From contig OX335647.2 in assembly GCA_946894095.1 (NCBI GenBank), positions 16,138,001 to 16,202,000 of the forward strand: a stretch of DNA of 64,000 nt, written 5' to 3'. Every line of letters starts with the position of its first letter. Position 1 is the stretch's first letter. Origin of the DNA: Incurvaria masculella (Eukaryota; Arthropoda; Insecta; Lepidoptera; Incurvariidae). Position numbers and translations under genes: made by a program. Positions 1-10,599 of this stretch are shown here, piece by piece. Below the pieces are notes generated by a model that was given only the letters and a program-made list of their open reading frames with translations, was not told the origin of the DNA and searched no databases.

Positions 1-418
1 GCATTGTGAAATTGTGTTTGGTTTCTGAGTTATAAGGTCCGAAAGTTCGCATTTTTCGCGCGTTTTATACAATAACTTTGGAGGTGGATTACGCAATGAT
101 AAAGTAAGAACATCTTAAAAAGATTAGTCATCAGACATAGCTTATTTAATCAAGATTTATAATCTATTTGGTTTTTGTTCGATTTTTTACTACAGCGGTC
201 GTGGTTTACGTTTAGCTATAAGTCGTTTTGAAATTATTTTTTTCGAAAATCTTACCAAATCATACTCTATGCACATTGTCTTTTTTGTGGACATGTTGCA
301 TCTTCCTCATCACGGAGCCTGTCTTATTCTTTGAAACAGAGAAGGTCCCAGAGCGCAACAGCACGGTTTTGTACCGTGCCCGCGAATGAGTTAGGCCCGC
401 CGGGTTGGGCCACCTTAA
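1..418 (+). repeat. piggyBac-like MITE, copy A (cut by window start)
   Basis: Homologous to the complete copy at 14360-14909 and in the same orientation. It ends with the terminal inverted repeat CGGGTTGGGCCACC followed by TTAA at 415-418. The left end lies outside the window. There is no coding capacity. A TTAA target site and short inverted ends are typical of the piggyBac superfamily; the mobilising transposase is not in the window. Confidence 0.8.
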
Positions 419-1193
419 AATCAAGGTCCAAGTCCCAATATCAGGAAGTGACCCCGAATTTTTCTCTACTTCCAGTGCATCTTAAAAATATACATACTTA
501 AAAATACGTGACTATAGATCACCCCAATGTATATACCGGGTTTGTTAACATACGACGGGCTATTAGTAAGATCTTAAACGGCTATGACGCATGTAAGTTT
601 GTACTATATTGTACAATTCCTGTACGTTTCTATTGAATTTAGGATTCCCCCGAAATTATCGTCCGTGGGGTGTGGTGGTGTGCAATCGAAGTTCCAAGTA
701 TCAATAAAATGTACAAACTCTTCCAATAAATACAGATAAATATGACTTATATTTATTACGCTTATCTTAAATCAATAATGACCGTCTACGCGGAACGTGA
801 CGCTTAGTACTTAGTAAGTACACACAAACGTAGACGACGCGCCTGTACTAACGGAGGGGCTAACAGAGTACTTATTTGTACCTATTAAATTACCAGAATA
901 TCTCCAATGAGTCACGCCATGGACCAATGAACCTAACATTTGGAACTCAAGATACAACACTTTTATCTTGGCCTGAATTACTTGAACATACCGATTCCAA
1001 AAGCAGGCATTGATTAGTATAAAGATTGATTAAAATTTTCATTATTTGCGGAAATTATGGAAAAAAATATGCGAAATGTGGTTCCAACCATGATCCAAAA
1101 ATGACCGAGCAATGATAATAATTGATTTCCAATTTTCATTATTTGTGCCAAAATAATTTAAAAAAATACGTGAAATGTATGAGTCAAACTGCA
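419..1193. other. AT-rich intergenic DNA, no gene seen
   Basis: No supportable reading frame. A roughly 45-bp direct repeat occurs near 1037-1080 and again, diverged, near 1132-1185 (both begin TTTTCATTATTTG), just upstream of the mariner remnant. It may belong to that element. Confidence 0.5.
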
Positions 1194-1353
1194 TATCGTC
1201 CCGACCTGGCACTCTGTAACTTCTTTGTGTTCCCAAAAATTAAGAACCAATTACGCGTACAACGATTTTTATCACCAGAAGATGTTGTCGTATAGTATGA
1301 AGAACAATTCCGAGGTCACCACAAAGGAGTGGAATACATGTTTTTTAAATTAG
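1194..1353 (+). pseudogene. mariner transposase C-terminal remnant
   Basis: Translation of the plus strand gives a run of mariner-like residues, including YRPDLALCNFFVFPKIKNQL and RFLSPEDVV, then an in-frame stop. In mariner transposases this block (SPDLAPCDFFLFPK-like) surrounds the last catalytic aspartate. Only this fragment is left, so it is a dead relic. The ends are approximate. Confidence 0.7.
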
Positions 1354-3245
1354 TTTTTTGGTATTAAAAAGCGCATTTACGCTAACGGAGAATGTTTTGA
1401 GAAACCTTACATTTTTTTTCCTTTCATAGTACTTCTTCTTATTCATTTAGTTCGACCCACTTAGATTACCGAAAAAAAACATATTGATTTGGACCTTAGA
1501 TTTGGTAGAATTTTGATATTATAAAATCAAGATCAGCTATGCAATCTTCTTACCTAGCAGAAGCACAATCATCTTGATACCAGAATTGTTTAAAACATTT
1601 ATTCTTGCTTAATGCTAATCTTGGGAATCTTGGAATTGGCATCAGGCACAAATATAACCAAACGTAAACATAAAAGCGTTGCAAGTCATACATGATGTAT
1701 GGTCAGGCTTGGTTACCAATTGGATTGCGCCTCCACTGCTGTTAATCCACCATGTTTCAGTTTTTGCAAGATTCCTAAATACTCACTCTACCTGGTTATC
1801 TAGAGTGCTCGTCATGCCTGACTGATATTTATAGGCTAGGAAACGATGGTTTGGCATCCAGTATCTACTGAAGTATCGAAGTGAGTCGACCGGTTAGAGA
1901 CTGCCTAATTTTTCAAAAACCCACTGCACTTAAGGTAATTTCCACTATCATTGCTGATTGCTTCCTTCGCATCCGTTTTTAAAATTATGCTGATTATTTC
2001 AAACGTTAATAAGAGTTAATTATAACATCGTTCATCTGATTTAAACTGTAATCTTCTGCTTCCTGGTATTTTCTTGATTGATAGATATCGAAGTAATTAG
2101 TACTTACCAATAAGGATCCATTTGGTGATTCATACTTTAGCCGGACGGATGCGTTTTAACGCTGATAAAAATAATGTCGATATGAAAAGAATGTATGATA
2201 AAGATAAAAAGCACAGGTAGAGCACTTTTACTCGCTGGTTGTAATGAAGTAGTCCAAAAAAATAAGCTAGAAAAAAGTCTGTGGTAACTAAAGGTTTTTG
2301 TATTTTCGAGATAGATCCGTTCAACCTCGCCAAGGTCATTTATCTGCATGATAAAATTAAAACACGAACATTCTTAAGCGACTTTTATATTATGAAATAA
2401 GCTGATTAGCACAATCTGAGCTGCAATCGTTAAAAACAATTATGATTTTAAGAACGTTGACAATTGGTTTTGTTACAATCTTAAAAATAAGATTTTAATT
2501 TGACAGCTTTAAGATTTGCATTGAAATCTAACGGTGTAAAACATCTGATCGCTAATTACAACGAAATCATTAAACCTGAAATGGTGAAAATGTTTTCACT
2601 GCCACTACTATACAGCAGTTTTTGCGGGTCGGAACACCACAGCACGGATTTTTCACATTGGTGGCAAGGTTCGCTCCCTTCCGGGAAGATTCGGTGCAAT
2701 TATTGAAATCCGACGTCTTAGCGATATTGCGCTTCTGCCTTCCTGAAAATTAGAAAAACGTCAGGGAAACTAAGGACGATTGGGTAGCGATGTGGCCAGA
2801 AGTTATTATAATTTTATTTTGGTTATTTTGACAATATATTTAATAAATAGATTGTTATTGATGCGCTTCCGCCATTATGCGAAGTTCGAATATGTATATG
2901 TGTATTTAAATTTTCTTACAAAATGTTTTCTATGACCCTAAATCGATTTGAAATCATAGAAACAGGATGCCCTGCGCGCGCTTGCTAGGTCTATGTTTGA
3001 AATTTATCGATATCATGTAATTATTACCAATATTATTCTTTGCCCAAGTACCATTTTCACTGCTCATCCACGTATCGCACATGCGTAAGAATCAATAAGA
3101 CACCAATATCGGTGAAATAATAAATTAGCATGCACCGGTCGGTTTTTCATGACATTCACTACGGTTTTCCATATAACATTAGATAATTCACAAGGTGGCA
3201 CTAGAAATGTTAACTAATAGAAAAACAATTGTCTTTATTTTTCCA
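1354..3245. other. AT-rich intergenic or intronic DNA, no gene seen
   Basis: I see no coding exon. It may be the 5' intron or promoter side of the small gene at 3251, because a polypyrimidine tract and AG acceptor end at 3246. No upstream exon with a signal peptide was convincing. Confidence 0.4.
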
Positions 3246-3250
3246 GCAAA

Positions 3251-3481
3251 ATGTCTGCCGAACAAAACGAGCGCGTCGTTTTCCCCGACGAGGTGGAGGA
3301 TGCGAAGCGGGCGGCGGCTGAGAAGGCGTCGGACGACGCCGCGGACGCCGGCGCCGCCGAGGTCACCGAGGAGACGCCCCCGCCCGAAGTCACCCTGAGG
3401 AACATGATCACGGTGCCGGCCAACTGCCCCGCGGGCTTCAAGCCCGATGCCAACGGGGTCTGCCGGGAGATAATGGACTAG
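3251..3481 (+). CDS. CREIW-family small protein (single two-Cys module)
   Basis: A 76-residue frame. Residues 1-45 are acidic and Ala/Glu-rich. The C-terminus carries the family module: NMITVP, then CPAGFKPDANGVCREIMD. This matches the ten repeats of the protein at 8053-9369 (NVITVPPNCP...CREIW) and the tail of the 20.4 kb peptide. It differs by ending in MD instead of W. There is no signal peptide from this ATG. A strong 3' splice site (pyrimidine tract plus CAG, ending at 3246) sits four bases upstream, so the real protein may begin in an unseen upstream exon that would supply a signal sequence; the N-terminus is therefore uncertain. The exon is much more GC-rich than its flanks, which supports coding. 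Function is unknown. Confidence 0.7.
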   Translation: MSAEQNERVVFPDEVEDAKRAAAEKASDDAADAGAAEVTEETPPPEVTLRNMITVPANCPAGFKPDANGVCREIMD

Positions 3482-4093
3482 GGGCGAACATCCAGCTCCA
3501 TCTTCTTGTTTACCTGAATTATGATCATCATTGGGTAGCTGCAGTACCCGACTCCACTCAGGACACTGTCGACTAATATCGGGCGCGGAAAATAACCTTA
3601 TGTTTTTTGCTTGACATTTAGTACCTCTCTGACTTTCATATGAAATGCCATAGGTATTTTCGCAATTTTAATATTAGTATGGATCTTATTTTAAATAACT
3701 CCAACAGTTGATTAATCACAAAATGTTTTGAAATTATGAATTTTAAAAAAGCCCAGTATTATCTTGATCTACCGTTAGAATTATTTGTAATTAATTATTA
3801 TGTACGTTAATTTTAATGTTTGAATGATATACGCTTGTATGCTCGATTTATGATTACTTTTGAACTTATTCGACAACTATGTTTTTATTAAATTATAAAA
3901 AGTATAATGAATTTTGACTTACAGTAAAATAGTAGTCGAGCCATCTTTATTCCATGTAATTAGAGTTGCATAGGTTAGCAACGGCCACTAATGAATTTAG
4001 TGCTGTTTTTGAACACACATATGTGTTGAAAACATAAATGCATTTACAGCCGTTCACTGTCGATATTCCAAAAAATCTGAACCAACAGATCCT
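3482..4093. other. probable 3' UTR then intergenic DNA
   Basis: AT-rich sequence downstream of the 3.25 kb gene. A possible poly(A) signal ATTAAA lies at 3887-3892. Nothing else is recognised. Confidence 0.35.
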
Positions 4094-4330
4094 CTAGGTC
4101 TAGGTCCTTTATCTATTGGATCGGTAAACTATGGAATGCACGCCCTGCCGAGTTATTTCCCCAAAGAACGACCTGAGATCCTTCAAGATCCTTCCATTCC
4201 TGGTGTGAAGAAGCACCTGGCCGGTCGGCATGGTTTTTCGCAACCCCCTTAAAATGTCGAAAGCGCATGGGCGTCGTCGGATATCGCGCTTTATCTAAAA
4301 AAAAAGTAAAACAATTATCGTGCAATTAGC
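4094..4330 (+). repeat. non-LTR retrotransposon 3' end, decayed
   Basis: Plus-strand translation gives IGKLWNARPAELFP and LRSFK, the kind of C-terminal block seen at the end of jockey/CR1-type reverse transcriptases. It is followed by an A-rich stretch. The segment around 4200-4280 resembles 11800-11880, so the two are likely copies of one LINE family. Confidence 0.45.
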
Positions 4331-4464
4331 AATTAGTAACAATTAGTGATAACAACCAAAAAAAAAAACAATAAAGAGTAATAAAGTGTACCGAGCATCC
4401 CAACCCACACGTAATTAAGCGTGATTTTTAGTAGCTTATAATTGATATGGGAAGAGGCTTTTTA

Positions 4465-4650
4465 AGCAACCTGACATGGTTTGCTAATACCACACAACTA
4501 CCGTCATGATATTAGCCCAATATACCACATTTCCGAAGGAATTAACCGAACCCGACCTTCCATTGATGATCACGGCTACATTGAACTGGATGGAAAACAC
4601 GGAAAAAAAACCAACCATAGTTCCATGCGATGGTACCAATCCGGACGGGC
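4465..4650 (-). repeat. SINE fragment
   Basis: Reverse complement of the 3' body of the full-length SINE at 19245-19655: the 'gcaacctgacatgg...gctaataccac' start and the 'gatggtaccaa' segment both match. The tRNA-related head is missing. Confidence 0.75.
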
Positions 4651-4985
4651 TTAAAATATTAAAAGCTTAAAAGAGAATACCGTCGTTCTCAAGTTCTACG
4701 AAAGACAAACAGGCACCAGACGTTGGGTTCAATACGTGTTGTACAGGAAGTGCAATAAACCATAAAATTAACTCAATATATGGATATGTTAGAATCGAGC
4801 TTATAACAGCGCCACATTTCCACGCTGGTATTCCCCATTAATTGATTTAGCTCAAAGTTGTCTTGTTACGTCAAATTTAGAATATACCTCGTTGTAATTT
4901 ATCCCAGAGAACGTTTTAAAGGATAAGAATTAATTGTTACAATACTATCAGCCTCATATTGGTATCCGGCTGCGTTTCGTTGGCG
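4651..4985. other. intergenic DNA, nothing recognised
   Basis: AT-rich, with no open frame or repeat that I can identify. Confidence 0.4.
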
Positions 4986-5534
4986 TTAAGGTGGCCCAAC
5001 CCGGCGGGCCTAACTCATTCGCGGGCACGGTACAAAACCGTGCTGTTGCGCTCTGGGACCTTCTCTGTTTCAAAGAATAAGACAGGCTCCGTGATGAGGA
5101 AGATGCAACATGTCCACAAAAAAGACAATGTGCATAGTGTATGATTTGGTAAGATTTAATAAAAAATTTATTTCAAAACGACTTATAGCTCAAAGTAAAC
5201 CACGACCGCTGTAGTAAAAAATCTAACAAAAAACAAATAGATTATAAATCTTGATTAAATAAGGTATGTCTGATGACTAATCTTTTTAAGATGTTCTTAA
5301 TTATCATTGCGTAATCCACCTCCAAAGTTATTGTATAAAACTCGCGAAAAATTCGAACTTTCGGACTTTATAACTTAGAAACCAAACACAATTTTACAAT
5401 GCTAATGGTCATCAGACATCAAGTTCGATCAAATAAAGCTATTTTGAGCAACATTTTGGATCTCTGACAAGAAATATGGGCGTGATCTTCTTTCCCCTTT
5501 TGTATGGGGAGATGAGCGGGATGGGCCACCTTAA
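4986..5534 (-). mobile_element. piggyBac-like MITE, copy B (complete)
   Basis: Bounded by TTAA at 4986-4989 and 5531-5534. Inverted ends are GGTGGCCCAACCCG at the left and a one-mismatch copy at the right (GGGATGGGCCACC). Total 549 bp, in the opposite orientation to copies A and C and nearly collinear with C. Non-coding. Confidence 0.85.
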
Positions 5535-6604
5535 ACGCCGTAAATACTTCAAGGACACTACAGTAGAGTTCCGGAAATTCGTTGTAGATTATATGCCGTA
5601 GACAGCGATTGGTAATTCGATACATTCTTTCTAACGGGTCGCGTCCCAAATTCGTAAGCGAGCTAACTACAATCAGAACATTTCCACTAAGGCGTGGTTA
5701 CTGCGCTGCCGCCATACGAATGAGTTTCGATATCCTCCGTGGTTTCGATCAACACACCCGCGTCCTTCCTTGCTCGCTGGGTTTTTGCTTTCCATGTCCA
5801 GTTTTACTAAGGTGGATACCTGCTTTAAGGGTTCTACAGAGCGCCCGTAAATTACCAGTATTCAATATGCCCAGGATTACCCTGTGATTTCGAGATACCT
5901 AAGGACTCCTTAAGGACTATCAAAGATTCCTAAGTGATTACAAAATATTACTAGCATTTCCAAAGATTCTGGGAATTAAGGTTACTAAGTTTGGGCGGGG
6001 ATTACGAATGAGAAAAAAAAGGTCAGGTGGAGGATTGTCTTTCGAAATCAAACTTGTGCTCCCAGACTTGATCAAAATACTGCAAAAAAGTTTCGAATGA
6101 GCTAAAAAAAACTTACACGGAGCATTATCTTCCAAGATTAAAGTTATGCTCCCAAGTTGAGTGCAATACTGCGAATATTTTTCGACTGACCTAAATAAAG
6201 CTCATGCAGGCCGGTGTTCCCTCCGACGATTTTCTGACTGCCGCATCCATGATTCCCTACCATTAAATTTATAGGATTACCAATGATTTCCTCGGAATTC
6301 CCAGATTTCCTAGGATTGCGAATGATTTCCTTGGGATTCCCAGATTCCCTCCCACCAGATTCCCCGGACTGACCTAAATACTTAGATTAATTACCAAACA
6401 ATTTTACACCAGATTGCTCGAGTGACTAACCCCTTCACATCCAAGAGGTACGCCTTTATCTTATGTTTCAGTTCGTATTGACATACTTTTATCACGCATG
6501 ACCTGTGTGATCACTGGTAGATGATAGTTGTTCTAAATTGAGTCCCCAATCCTAAGCGAGTGCTGTGACCTTAGAGTTTGAGGAGCTCTTACTTACTTAT
6601 AATC
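5535..6604. other. intergenic DNA with short motif repetition
   Basis: No gene recognised. Between about 5880 and 6370 the phrase 'gattncc(t)aggatt' recurs irregularly, as diffuse tandem-like low-complexity sequence, and an approximately 90-bp segment (about 6010-6100 and 6100-6190) appears twice in diverged form. Confidence 0.4.
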
Positions 6605-6725
6605 TTACTAGCTGAGATACCCAGTTACGCTCGGTAAAATGTGGTCAAAAACCTTCGTGGACGTGTGTCCAACAAAGTTTTATCGCAATCGGATGAACGG
6701 TTTAGAACGTATACGGGATAAAATA
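6605..6725 (-). repeat. Helitron-like fragment (tentative)
   Basis: Starts ACTAGCTGAGATACCC and continues with a 'cggatgaacggtt' segment, a layout common in insect dispersed repeats. On the minus strand it would end ...CTAGT, the usual Helitron 3' end. It is truncated, so the assignment is from memory of such repeats and tentative. Confidence 0.35.
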
Positions 6726-7172
6726 TTTCTCCATACAAAATCTACCACCCTTTAGGGATGGAATGGAGAAAAAAAAACCCTCATCAGTCCAGGGAGTTGA
6801 GAAACATTTAGAATAACTATAAAAATAATAATAATATAAATAAATATAAAAAATAATAAAAATAAAGATTGAAATTGAAAATTTAAATTGAAATTTAAAT
6901 CAGAGGATTCTCTAAATATCCTCCCTGGTACAATCATATCAGCTACATATCCGGATGCAACGGTGTTGACAGCTAGTCACGGTTCTGTTGTTTTTTGTAG
7001 GTAAAGGAGAAAGAGTTAATAAATTCGTTAACAATATTAATTACAAAGTCAAAGGCAAACATGATATCATTATTTCGAAAAGCATCCTTTTGAGCGACCC
7101 GTATCACCAGTTATTTCTTCACCTCCATGGTTATACTGTTGTAATGCGCAACTCCACAGGCAGGCGTATGTG
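6726..7172. other. AT-rich low-complexity DNA
   Basis: 6790-6900 is almost pure A/T with AAT/ATAA-type simple repeats. No gene is seen. Confidence 0.45.
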
Positions 7173-7398
7173 CAGCAGGTTTATTCCTGGCATTCAGTAA
7201 TCAGGAATCCTGAGTCTAGAAAACCGCTTTTGTAGCGGATTTCAAAGCCATTTTCTTGACGAAAATATCCCGAAGCATAATTTTTAAATCAATGAAGGTT
7301 TTCCGTAGAAAAACTCGCTTGAAAATCGCTAAAAAAGCGGTTTTCTTGTCTCAGGATTCCTGATTCCTGATTACTGAATGCCAGGAATAGACCTGCTG
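7173..7398. mobile_element. foldback (inverted-repeat) element
   Basis: Left arm from CAGCAGGTTTATTCCTGGC at 7173 and right arm ending at 7398 are inverted copies about 55-60 bp long, separated by about 100 bp. Both arms contain the 'cattcagtaatcaggaatcctgag' type sequence and the 'aaaaccgcttt' block. It looks like a small MITE or foldback unit. No target duplication is obvious. Confidence 0.6.
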
Positions 7399-8052
7399 AA
7401 TGATGGAGCGATCTTCATGCCATGATGTGCGAGAGTTTCCGAGAAGATTTTACACAGTATTTAGATAAATTAAGACATCAAATTACTAGAGCTGCAGCGG
7501 CCATTACAAGGCATGGAGCAATTACATTCTTCCAGATGCAGGAGGTTTATAACTGCATTTGGAGCAACATGTAGTAGCATGCGAGCGCGTGCTAGTTACC
7601 TAGTATAATTACTAGCAATATTTTTAATAGATTTGGATAGGTATAGAGATTAAATGTATGTATATATATGAGCCTTGCATGAATTATAATAGCTTTAAGG
7701 AAAAAAATCTATTTGTATTTTGACTCTCGGCGAAGTTTCCTGTCGGTTCTACTTCGTCCGCGGTATTAGATAGGACCGTCTTAAAACACATAAGACTCCA
7801 AGAGTGTGTGTGTATCTAATGGAGAAAAATAAACGAATAAACCAAATTAACGGTATATTATAGCAGTTCAATGAAAAAAAGGAGACGCACAAAATATATT
7901 TTTAATAAAATTTTAATTTTTACTTCCTAAAAATATGTTTAAAAGTATTTTAATGAGTTGTGAATATTGTATTAACTTTTAATCTAAGCAGTACAAATAT
8001 GTGTCGTGGTTTATCTTGGCAAACATGGTAGTGAGGCTCTTTTTCGATGCAT
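7399..8052. other. intergenic DNA and 3' flank of the polyprotein gene
   Basis: No coding content is recognised. On the minus strand a possible poly(A) signal ATTAAA (7978-7983) lies about 70 bases past the stop codon of the gene at 8053-9369. Confidence 0.35.
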
Positions 8053-9369
8053 TCACCATATTTCACGACAAACGCCGGCGCTATCAGGACGATAGCCGTC
8101 CGGGCACTGGTTGGGAACTGTTATAATATTCCTCGAAGAACTGAACACAAAAGGCGATCGAGGTGAGACATAATGAACGGCGAAAAAGTTCCCCACATTT
8201 GTTGGCATGGGCGCTCCACTTCTCCATATTTCACGACATTCTCCGTTGACAAGCTGCGTTCCTGAGGGGCAGTTAGGCGGAACCGTGATGACATTTTGAG
8301 TATTTAAATCGTCCTTTGAGGTTTCGGTAGAGTCTTTTGATGGCATCGGAGCTCCACTTCTCCATATTTCACGGCATTCTCCGTTGACAAGCTGCGTTCC
8401 TGAGGGGCAGTTAGGCGGAACCGTGATGACATTTTGAGTATTTAAATCGTCCTTGGAAGTTTTGGTAACGTCTTTTGATGGCATCGGAGCTCCACTTCTC
8501 CATATTTCACGACATTCTCCATTGACAAGCTGCGTTCCTGAGGGACAGTTTGGTGGAACGGTAATGACATTTTGCATATTCAAATCGTTGTTGAGTGTTT
8601 TTGATGATACAGGCCATATTTCGCGACACTGTCCGTTGACTAACTGCCATCCTGGAGGGCAATTTGGTGGAACCGTGATTACATTTTGAGTATTAAGATC
8701 ATCGTTAGAGGACTTCAGAGAGATTTCCAATGGTATCGGTGATCCACTTCTCCATATTTCCCGGCATTCCCCGTTGACAAGCTGCGTTCCTGAGGCGCAG
8801 TTTGGTGGAACTGTGATGACATTTTGGGTATTTAAATCATTCTTGAGTGTTTTGATTAAGGCTTTTAATGATGGCCATACTTCACGACACTGTCCGTTGA
8901 TGAGCTGCCATCCTGGAGGGCAATTTGGTGGAACAGTGATGACGTTCTGTGTGGACATATCGTTGGATTGAACTGCATTTTTCCATATCTCGCGGCACTC
9001 TCCATTAATCAATTGCGTTCCTGAAGGACAGTTCGGTGGAACGGTTATTACATTGTGTTGAGAAACATCATTAGTTTTGTCTGCAATGAAGAGTTCTGGC
9101 GACGAATTCCGCCAAATCGCGTAGCATTTTCCGTTGACAAAATCTAGACCTTCAGGACAGTTACCTTGTACATTGGCATCGTTTGCGGTGTCGATATTAT
9201 GAATCCAAATGTCACGACACTGACTGTTAACCAAAGATTGTCCTGTCGGACAATTTTCTGGTAGTGATATCACATTATTTGGAATATATGGAAGAGATTG
9301 AAGATCAGCCGGAAAAGTTTCGGCCGAGACTATGAACGCCACTACAACAAAGACACCGCTCGCTTTCAT
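8053..9369 (-). CDS. secreted ten-repeat two-cysteine polyprotein (CREIW family)
   Basis: 438 residues starting at the methionine at 9369, chosen because it begins a clear signal peptide (MKASGVFVVVAFIVSAETFPA); the open frame extends 31 codons upstream but would hide it. The mature chain is ten tandem modules of about 30-55 residues with core NVITVPPNCPxGxQLxNGxC followed by REIW. Every module has exactly two cysteines about 13-14 residues apart. Modules 3-9 are nearly identical and come in two alternating types, SGTQL and PGWQL; 1 and 2 are diverged. Module 10 (CPDGYRPDSAGVCREIW) ends the protein at W and is closest to the single-module gene at 3251. Linkers are Ser/Asp/Lys-rich and mostly contain NDLNTQ or KDDLNTQ. 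There are no dibasic processing sites between modules. It is probably an extracellular repeat protein held by one disulfide per module; function is unknown. Confidence 0.85.
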   Translation of the reverse strand: MKASGVFVVVAFIVSAETFPADLQSLPYIPNNVISLPENCPTGQSLVNSQCRDIWIHNIDTANDANVQGNCPEGLDFVNGKCYAIWRNSSPELFIADKTNDVSQHNVITVPPNCPSGTQLINGECREIWKNAVQSNDMSTQNVITVPPNCPPGWQLINGQCREVWPSLKALIKTLKNDLNTQNVITVPPNCASGTQLVNGECREIWRSGSPIPLEISLKSSNDDLNTQNVITVPPNCPPGWQLVNGQCREIWPVSSKTLNNDLNMQNVITVPPNCPSGTQLVNGECREIWRSGAPMPSKDVTKTSKDDLNTQNVITVPPNCPSGTQLVNGECREIWRSGAPMPSKDSTETSKDDLNTQNVITVPPNCPSGTQLVNGECREIWRSGAPMPTNVGNFFAVHYVSPRSPFVFSSSRNIITVPNQCPDGYRPDSAGVCREIW

Positions 9370-9434
9370 TGCGGCTAAGACGAATTTCCTTGTATGCGTC
9401 CAATCAACCTGGTTGGTGATCACAATATGATCAA

Positions 9435-9559
9435 CTATAAACAAATAAATTCCAGATGGCACATCAATAATTCAGGCAGCAAGATAAACTTTATCGGACT
9501 ACATACTTATTTGATATTGCTGCGACTGGGAATGATAAGATAAGCAATTGGCCACTTAC
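9435..9559 (-). other. predicted 5'-UTR intron of the polyprotein gene
   Basis: On the minus strand a consensus donor GAG|GTAAGT falls at 9560/9559 and a TTATAG acceptor at 9435. This gives a 125-bp intron just upstream of the coding exon. An ATG in the upstream exon (ATGAACGAG) would run into a stop after splicing, so the first exon is likely untranslated. AT-rich, TATA-like sequence lies further upstream at about 9617-9650. Confidence 0.45.
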
Positions 9560-9659
9560 CTCGTTCATTGTTAAAATAACAAATGTCTTTAATGAATAAA
9601 AACATCTGTAAACAATCTATATAATATTTTAAATATACGCTGTTTCTATATAAGTATTG

Positions 9660-10599
9660 TTGCATGGAGCGGAGTAAGAAGGTGGCATTTCACAACCGGG
9701 ACAGACGTGACATTTTTGAACATTTTGTAAATGGCTCCGCCGTTTTACAAAATTTTCAAAAACTGTAAATAACGAAACCTGCTCACGAAATTTCATGAGA
9801 ATCGGTTGCTGTAGAGGAGAATAGCCGAACATATGAAAGCATTTTTGCCCAATCTTGAAACGGAGACCCTGCGTTCGAGCTTCGCTCTTCGCTCGGACTT
9901 ACGAATGCAATAATACCTGGGTTTGACATGAAATCTGGATGCTATTGCTTACAAATCATTTAAGGAATCCACCATGATACTTGCGAGAAGACTGTACGTA
10001 GCAAATTGCATTCAATAAGTCTGTAACTACATAAAGAGCGGAAGCAAACAAACTGTATTGCGAGATGATGGTGGCGGCTTAGAGATGCGGGGGAGAAGAC
10101 GAGCGCGGGGAAAGAGAAGTGGGGGGGGGGGGAGGGGAGGTGTCTTGCAGTGAGGGCGTACAAAGGACATTACTTTATAGGACACATCCTGTCTTTGTCG
10201 TGAATCAAAGGAGGCAATATGTGTAAGTATGTACATATATTTTCTGCCACAATCTCTGAACACAGTATAGCAATGATATAAACTAAACTATCATACATTG
10301 TAATAGTATGGGTTGAATTACTATTTTTGAGAAGGGATGTCAGATCAAATTAAACCTACAGATAAATTAAATTAATGCACCATGTATTATTATATACATA
10401 CATGTAGATATATATATATTTATATATATACAAAGAGAACCAACAACAAATATTTTAGGAAGAGCTTAAACACAAATATACAAGTAAAAGAAATCTAGTA
10501 CCTAAATGGGCTCCCTAATATGGACGACGACACTGAGAAGTGTTACGCGTACTGACTCTAAAGCCGGCAAAAACAAGGTTCGGTACGATACCCAATGGT
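9660..10599. other. intergenic DNA with simple repeats
   Basis: No gene. Contains a run of about 12 G within G-rich sequence (10121-10140) and TA-rich microsatellite around 10385-10430. The stretch 9680-9920 (ending in TTCGCTCTTCGCTCGG) resembles dispersed repeat sequence but was not assigned. Confidence 0.4.

Noticed and set aside
2500..2706. 68-codon frame with a phrase (LKSNGVKHLI) reminiscent of Gypsy integrase
   Set aside because: Only about ten residues fit, the following residues do not, and no other Gypsy domain is nearby.
8453..8971. Plus-strand repeated frames opposite the polyprotein gene
   Set aside because: Antisense shadows of the repetitive minus-strand coding sequence.
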